Below are positions 8,801 to 12,752 of a stretch of DNA of 12,752 nucleotides, piece after piece. The stretch covers positions 1 through 12,752 of the forward strand of contig JADGJL010000760.1 in assembly GCA_027600665.1 (NCBI GenBank), given 5' to 3'. The position numbers and the translations under genes were made by a program. The notes beneath the pieces are model-generated. The model did no database searches. It was given only the letters and a program-made list of their open reading frames with translations, and had not been told where the DNA came from. Each line of letters begins with the position of its first letter. Position 1 is the first letter of the stretch. This DNA is from Irineochytrium annulatum. Taxonomy: Eukaryota; Chytridiomycota; Chytridiomycetes; Chytridiales; Chytridiaceae.

Positions 8801-11800
8801 GCCGAGCACCAGATGCGAGTCTTGAGGACGAGGGAGGGGGAGAAGGTCTTGTGGTTCGAGGGGTCGGGTTGATCGAGGTTTGAGAGCTCTGTTGAAAAGC
8901 CAGGAATAATTAGCAAGATGTTTTTACAAGGAAGTGAAGGAGTCATGTACCACTGGTGAAGGACTTCGCATGCGGGTCCTCCTCGTCGTCTTGGAGCTCC
9001 TCCTTGCAGGCCTCGATGAAGTTCTTCCACTCGATCGGGTACAGGAGTTGGAGGTACTGCATGAGCGAGTGCGCCGAGTTCGGGTCGCGGGCCGTGATCT
9101 CTTCCCAGCTCAGGATAATCTTCTCCTTGTACTGCAATCGTTTGTCAATGATCGAACGTAAAGTAAAGGAGTATGACGTACATGAGGGATCAACACGCTG
9201 AAAGCCGGCATACTCTTGACGCTCCCGGGCTCCGGGAACTCCATGTCCAACGTATGCGCCAGGAACTTGAGCCGCCTCTCGGCCTCGTTCTGCGTGCCCT
9301 CAAACACCTTAACCTTGGTTGCGCCGTTCTTAAGGGCGACGAAGTGCGGAGGGTCCGTGTAGAACGTCGGCTCGCCGCCGAACAGGCTCACGCCGCGGTG
9401 AGCGTGGTGTTGGTCAAACAGTTCGGACAAGCTGCCGCGGAATCCGCTCGCGGCGTCGTTTGACCAGGGGACGTGGTAGACGGATCCGATCGAGCTGCGG
9501 CGGCGTCCGTCGACGCCTGCGGGACTCAGGGGCGTCGTGGAGTCAGCCCTGGTCGGGACTTCCGACACGAAGCTCGCCGCGGTGACCCTCCGGACAGGGG
9601 AGTTATGATCAGTCGACGTGGATGCCCTAGGTCGGGAAGGGGAGTAGAACTCCGACGATATCGACGTCCTTGGCCGCGCGGGGGAGCTCTGGCTGATCGA
9701 CAAGGAGTTGCGGGAGGACGTCCCCGCAGCCGGGTTCGGGAACGCGTATGGAGCGCTGACCTCCCCAAAGCTAAGCTTTTCGGCCTGCTCGGCGTTCAAG
9801 TGGTGGGTGGATTTGAGGTCGGCGATGATGGCATTCCAAGTGCGGGCGAACAGCGTGCGGGGGTTGTGGTGGACTGGCAGGGAGCGGGTCGCGAAAAGGC
9901 GAGGGTGGAGCTTCTCGGGCAAGGTCGGGAGGAGCTTGTCCCAGGTTAGGAGCTTGAAGACGCGGAAGGAGGAGAGGGAGAACTGGAGGATGGACGTCCA
10001 TACTGAAAAAAAATATTAGCCAAAGTATGCAAGCACGAACAAATCAACTCACCGAGCCACCACACGTATGTGTCGAGGAAGTAGAAGAAGCCGAGCAGCA
10101 CGACCATGACCGCAAACGTGAGCCACTTCAAACCCGCGCACCACGCAAAACCCGTGGTGCACGTCCCCAAGTCTAACCCATACAACGTCTCCACAGCCTT
10201 CTGCACCGGCACGAAGATAATGCTCCAGCTTTCAATGAACTTACACAGAAACAGCAACGCCCAAAGACCCCACGACACCCCGCTCGTGCGTCGATCCATC
10301 CCCGTGAAGCTGCCCACGAACACCTGGTTCGCCAGCTTGCGCCGATCCATGACGGCGGGGGGAACGAGCGAGTGCGCGACGAGCGCCGACATGTTGATGG
10401 TGAATCCGACGGCCGTGAGCGCCATAGCCTCGAATGATCCGTGGGGGAAGTAGTGCAGGTGGAGCGCGGGGGCCAGGCAGAAGATGAGCGTGATCAGGTG
10501 GAGCCAGAACCGGCGTGAGAGGATGCGGAAGTTGACGGCCGTGCGGGGGACGTGCCACCACTCGGACACGGTGGCGAGGATCGAGACCAGGACGGCGACG
10601 GCACCGCCCGAGGAGATTAGAGTGTAGCGGAAGGTGTCGGGTATAGGGTCCAGGTCGAGGGGCACGAGGGTGGACGAGAGTTGGGGGTTGCCGTTGCGGT
10701 ACTTCCATACGGAGGGGGCGACGATAGACATGAGGAACATCATGTACGTGCCGAAGAGCTGTCGAGGCAAGCATGTTAGAAAGGCTCGCATTTCATCAAA
10801 GCAAGGAATAAAGTGGTTTACCAGTGCCCAAATCCTCGAAAAGTTGACCAGCAGATGACTAGCAAACGTCCGTCGCTCAAAGAACGTCTTCTTGAAGCTC
10901 TTATCCCAATCCACATCCTTCAACCTCTCCCACCGTTTCCCCTCCGGCAAATCCAACAGCTTACCCCCACCATCCTTCAACACAATCCCCTTCATCCTAC
11001 TGCGTTCCCAAAACGTCTCATTGATGTCATCATACCCGACAATCTGCGCGTGATCGCTCTCCCTCCTCGTTCCGTCCTGCTCATAGCACTGCAGGCGGTG
11101 GAACTCGTAGATAGGCCGGACGACGTCGTTAAGGTACGATCCCTTAGGGGTCATGCGCACGCCGTCGGAGTCCGCGGAGGCGGAGGCGCAGTAATCGGTG
11201 GCGAGCTTGAAGAGAAAGCAGAGGAGCTCGGGCATGAGGCGGACGTTGCCGGCCTCGTCCATAAGGCAGAGATAAAGGGCGAGTTGGTGAGTCTTTTCCT
11301 GTTGATGAAGACCATAGTTAGTACCGGTAATGATACGGCTGGGAGCATGGTAGAAGGTGATGGCCTAGAAGGGGAACGCCATTGCTGCGCGATATAATCA
11401 GACGACCTCTATCCTCGAAGGCCGATCAATCATCCATCCGCTTCCATCCGCACCACAGGCGCCTTCCGCAACCTAAGATGCCAAAACTACCATTCGGAAA
11501 ACTTACGTAGACATTCATCCTCCGATGCTTTCTCCGCCACTCTCGCTCCGCCTGTCGATGCACCCTCTTAGCCCTCGCCCCCCTCGCCCCGATTGCAAGG
11601 TTGAGGTTGAAGCCGTTCCTGTCGGTGTCCCTCTTGCGCTCGCGCTCCTCCAGCGCATTGTCCAGCTTCTCCTCCCCCTGCTTCTCTTCGTCGCCCGCGG
11701 TGGTTGTAACGACGGCGGCGAGATCAAACTCCTCCTCCGGATCCCTCACGGCGTCCGAGAGCGCCCAGAGCCGATAGTTGGCAAACCGGCCGGAGATGTA

Positions 11801-12218
11801 GTCGTTGTGGAGGGAGATGATGGCGCTTGTGGCGTGAACGCGGAGACGGGCGGCGCGGGAGGAGACTTGGGACTTGAGGTACTCTGTCACGTTTTGGACG
11901 ATGCCGTCTTGGAAGCTGTTATGGTTTGTACGAAGGTTAGTTGTGTAAATGAAAGATAAGAACTAGGCTTTATGCGTCGGCTGTACAGCAAAAAACGTAC
12001 CCGAACTTCAACGACAGATCCGCCATGATCTCCTCCAGGTCCGGCACCTCGATCTCGGCGCCCTGCTCATCTTCGTCCTCGTCCCCGTAGGCATCCATCA
12101 TGTCCTCATAGTCCCCGTTCTCGTCATACTGGTCGCCCTTTCCGCACACGAACGAGTCCGCGTTGTCCGACGACGTGACGTGACTGGGTGGCCTGGCCGG
12201 GGATGTGGTGGCCATCAT
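5854..12218 (-). CDS. 1,3-beta-glucan synthase catalytic subunit (GT48, FKS family), divergent
   Basis: Polymerises UDP-glucose into cell-wall beta-1,3-glucan at the plasma membrane. Exons: 12218-12001, 11915-11507, 11298-10822, 10758-10053, 10002-9182, 9131-8951, 8888-8541, 8464-8316, 8250-8178, 8113-7745, 7695-7326, 7261-5854; all joins keep frame, giving 1842 aa, within the usual range. Residues 1-72 are acidic; about 60-350 is the FKS N-terminal domain (SLKFGFQ, GYDDIN..FW, LKDVDW). A first membrane cluster spans about 370-600, ending LDTYVWW. An inserted Ser/Pro/Arg-rich stretch lies at about 685-810. The GT48 core follows: NEAERRLKF, IPHYKEKI, SQTLYRTIAGF, GDGKGCNQNH (1096-1105), HYGHPD (1192-1197), RGGVSKAQRGLHLNED (1207-1222), GKGKDLG (1245-1251). 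A second membrane cluster (TGRS, FNPHQF equivalent YNPHQF) runs to the C-terminus. Core motifs are intact, so activity is plausible; drug hot-spot segments are replaced. An upstream first exon is possible. Confidence 0.93.
7262..7325 (-). other. Glucan synthase intron 11 (64 bp) with alternative in-frame donor
   Basis: Donor GTACGT at 7325-7320, branch TACTGAC, acceptor CAACAG. Using this donor aligns the next membrane helix to fungal FKS proteins without gaps. A second donor, GTAAAT at 7292, gives a 31-bp intron and 11 extra residues in the same frame. I prefer the 64-bp form because its length matches the other introns and the alignment is gapless. Confidence 0.7.
8465..8540 (-). other. Glucan synthase intron 7 with long poly-T tract
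   Basis: 76-bp intron, GTAAAA...GTCGCAG. It contains a 15-base T run on the sense strand (A run at 8475-8489 on plus) just before the acceptor, an exaggerated polypyrimidine tract that could vary in length between strains. The flanking exons join as YP-E-RIKTTTGERVFSHLIDGY, as expected for the family. Confidence 0.8.
11299..11506 (-). other. Glucan synthase intron 2, unusually long (208 bp)
   Basis: Donor GTAAGT at 11506-11501, perfect TACTAAC branch site near 11320, acceptor CAACAG at 11299. It joins RRMNVY to EKTHQLALYL in frame. It is two to four times the length of the other introns, and the joined protein is about three residues shorter than yeast Fks1 here, so a micro-exon may be hidden inside. 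Confidence 0.6.
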
Positions 12219-12626
12219 AAAATCTGTGGGATTGTAAGAGAGGGTACGGACTGGAGGCTATCGGGCGGCACGATCCTTTATGGGACGATCGGAGGGGGGT
12301 GCCCGAGCTAGTGTTAAAAGGGTCCCAGGCTGGGAGGCTGGGCCGCAGGGACTGCGCGGGGGGCCCTCCGGCAGCGACCTACGCTGCAAAACGCGGAGGC
12401 TTGGCCATTGCTGGGCCGCACGGATAGCGTGGGGGGGATCGCGATAGTGGAAGGGAATGCCAGGAACGCGGAGGCTTGGCGATGCCAAGTGTCAAGCACG
12501 CACGAAAGCACACAAGCGCGTCCGATCGCACCACGATCGTTATCGGCCGTACTTGACGTGTGACGTGAATCTTATCTATGGCCTGCCGCTTTGGTGCATC
12601 CAACACAGAACCTTAGCGTGGCAGAC
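12219..12626 (-). promoter_or_regulatory. Upstream region of the glucan synthase gene
   Basis: This is the 5' flank of the synthase. A CCACAG lies 5 bases before the first ATG, so a 5' UTR intron acceptor and an upstream exon cannot be excluded. On the minus strand CCATAAAGG near 12275-12283 is a weak TATA-like site about 60 bp from the ATG. The region holds a diverged tandem repeat (next entry). No other gene is supported; the frames here are short and repeat-driven. Confidence 0.4.
12337..12480. repeat. Diverged ~74-bp tandem repeat
   Basis: GCTGGGCCGCA occurs at 12337-12347 and 12410-12420 (period 73), and AACGCGGAGGCTTGGC occurs perfectly at 12390-12405 and 12465-12480 (period 75). Between these anchors the two units are only partly similar. 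The pattern fits an old duplication of a unit of about 74 bp in the synthase 5' flank. Confidence 0.65.
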
Positions 12627-12752
12627 TTTTTTTTTTTTTTTTTTTTTTTAAATTTTAGTGGGGGTGGGGGAAACCCCGGGGGAAAAAACGGGGTTTTGGA
12701 AAGGGGTTGAAAAAAAGAAACCCCCCCCGCCACGCAAAAATTGGAAAAAAAA
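12627..12752. other. Homopolymer-rich terminal sequence, probable assembly artefact
   Basis: A 23-base T run (12627-12649) is followed by about 100 bases made almost entirely of mononucleotide runs (GGGGG, AAAAAA, CCCCCCCC and similar), unlike anything else in the window. This resembles low-quality read ends assembled past a poly-T stretch. No biological feature should be read from it. Confidence 0.6.

Noticed and set aside
1..12752. CRISPR array, bacterial operon or prophage content
   Set aside because: No spaced direct-repeat array, ribosome binding sites or bacterial gene families; splicing and FKS/copia content are eukaryotic.

Overview
This window looks like a fungal nuclear chromosome, most likely from a filamentous basidiomycete. 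The evidence is dense, short GT-AG introns (mostly 49-85 bp) with CTAAC/CTGAC/TACTAAC-like branch sites, GC-rich exons between A/T-rich spacers, and a decayed Ty1/copia retrotransposon. The lineage call is inference.

Layout, left to right. Positions 1-895 hold the 3' end of a copia element on the minus strand: part of an LTR, a polypurine tract, and a frameshifted RT-tail/RNase H coding relic. It abuts a second decayed coding relic on the plus strand (about 880-1651) that carries a long Glu/Asp tract; I do not recognise its family. Positions 1652-3852 contain no convincing gene, only a (TGTAAA)-type tract, an exact-length 55-bp tandem duplication, an AT-rich ATAAGC-bearing block, a small hairpin and a (GAC)6 tract.

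The right two thirds holds two same-strand (minus) genes. The first in transcription order is a complete 12-exon 1,3-beta-glucan synthase catalytic subunit (GT48, FKS family), 12218 to 5854. My splice model gives 1842 aa with every junction in frame. Downstream of it lies a 3-exon gene (5224 to 4045, 352 aa) for a single-pass membrane protein with a Thr/Ser-rich ectodomain stalk and a cytoplasmic tail. Both products would act at the plasma membrane/cell wall interface, but a shared role is only suggested by adjacency.

The most notable point is that the glucan synthase keeps the catalytic-core signatures (GDGK..NQNH, HYGHPD, RGGVSKAQ.GLHLNED, GKGKDLG) while both segments equivalent to the echinocandin hot spots are almost entirely replaced. 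It also carries a roughly 125-residue Ser/Pro/Arg-rich insertion ahead of the GT48 domain. It therefore looks like a divergent FKS paralogue or lineage. The last ~125 bases are homopolymer-rich and look like poor-quality contig-end sequence.
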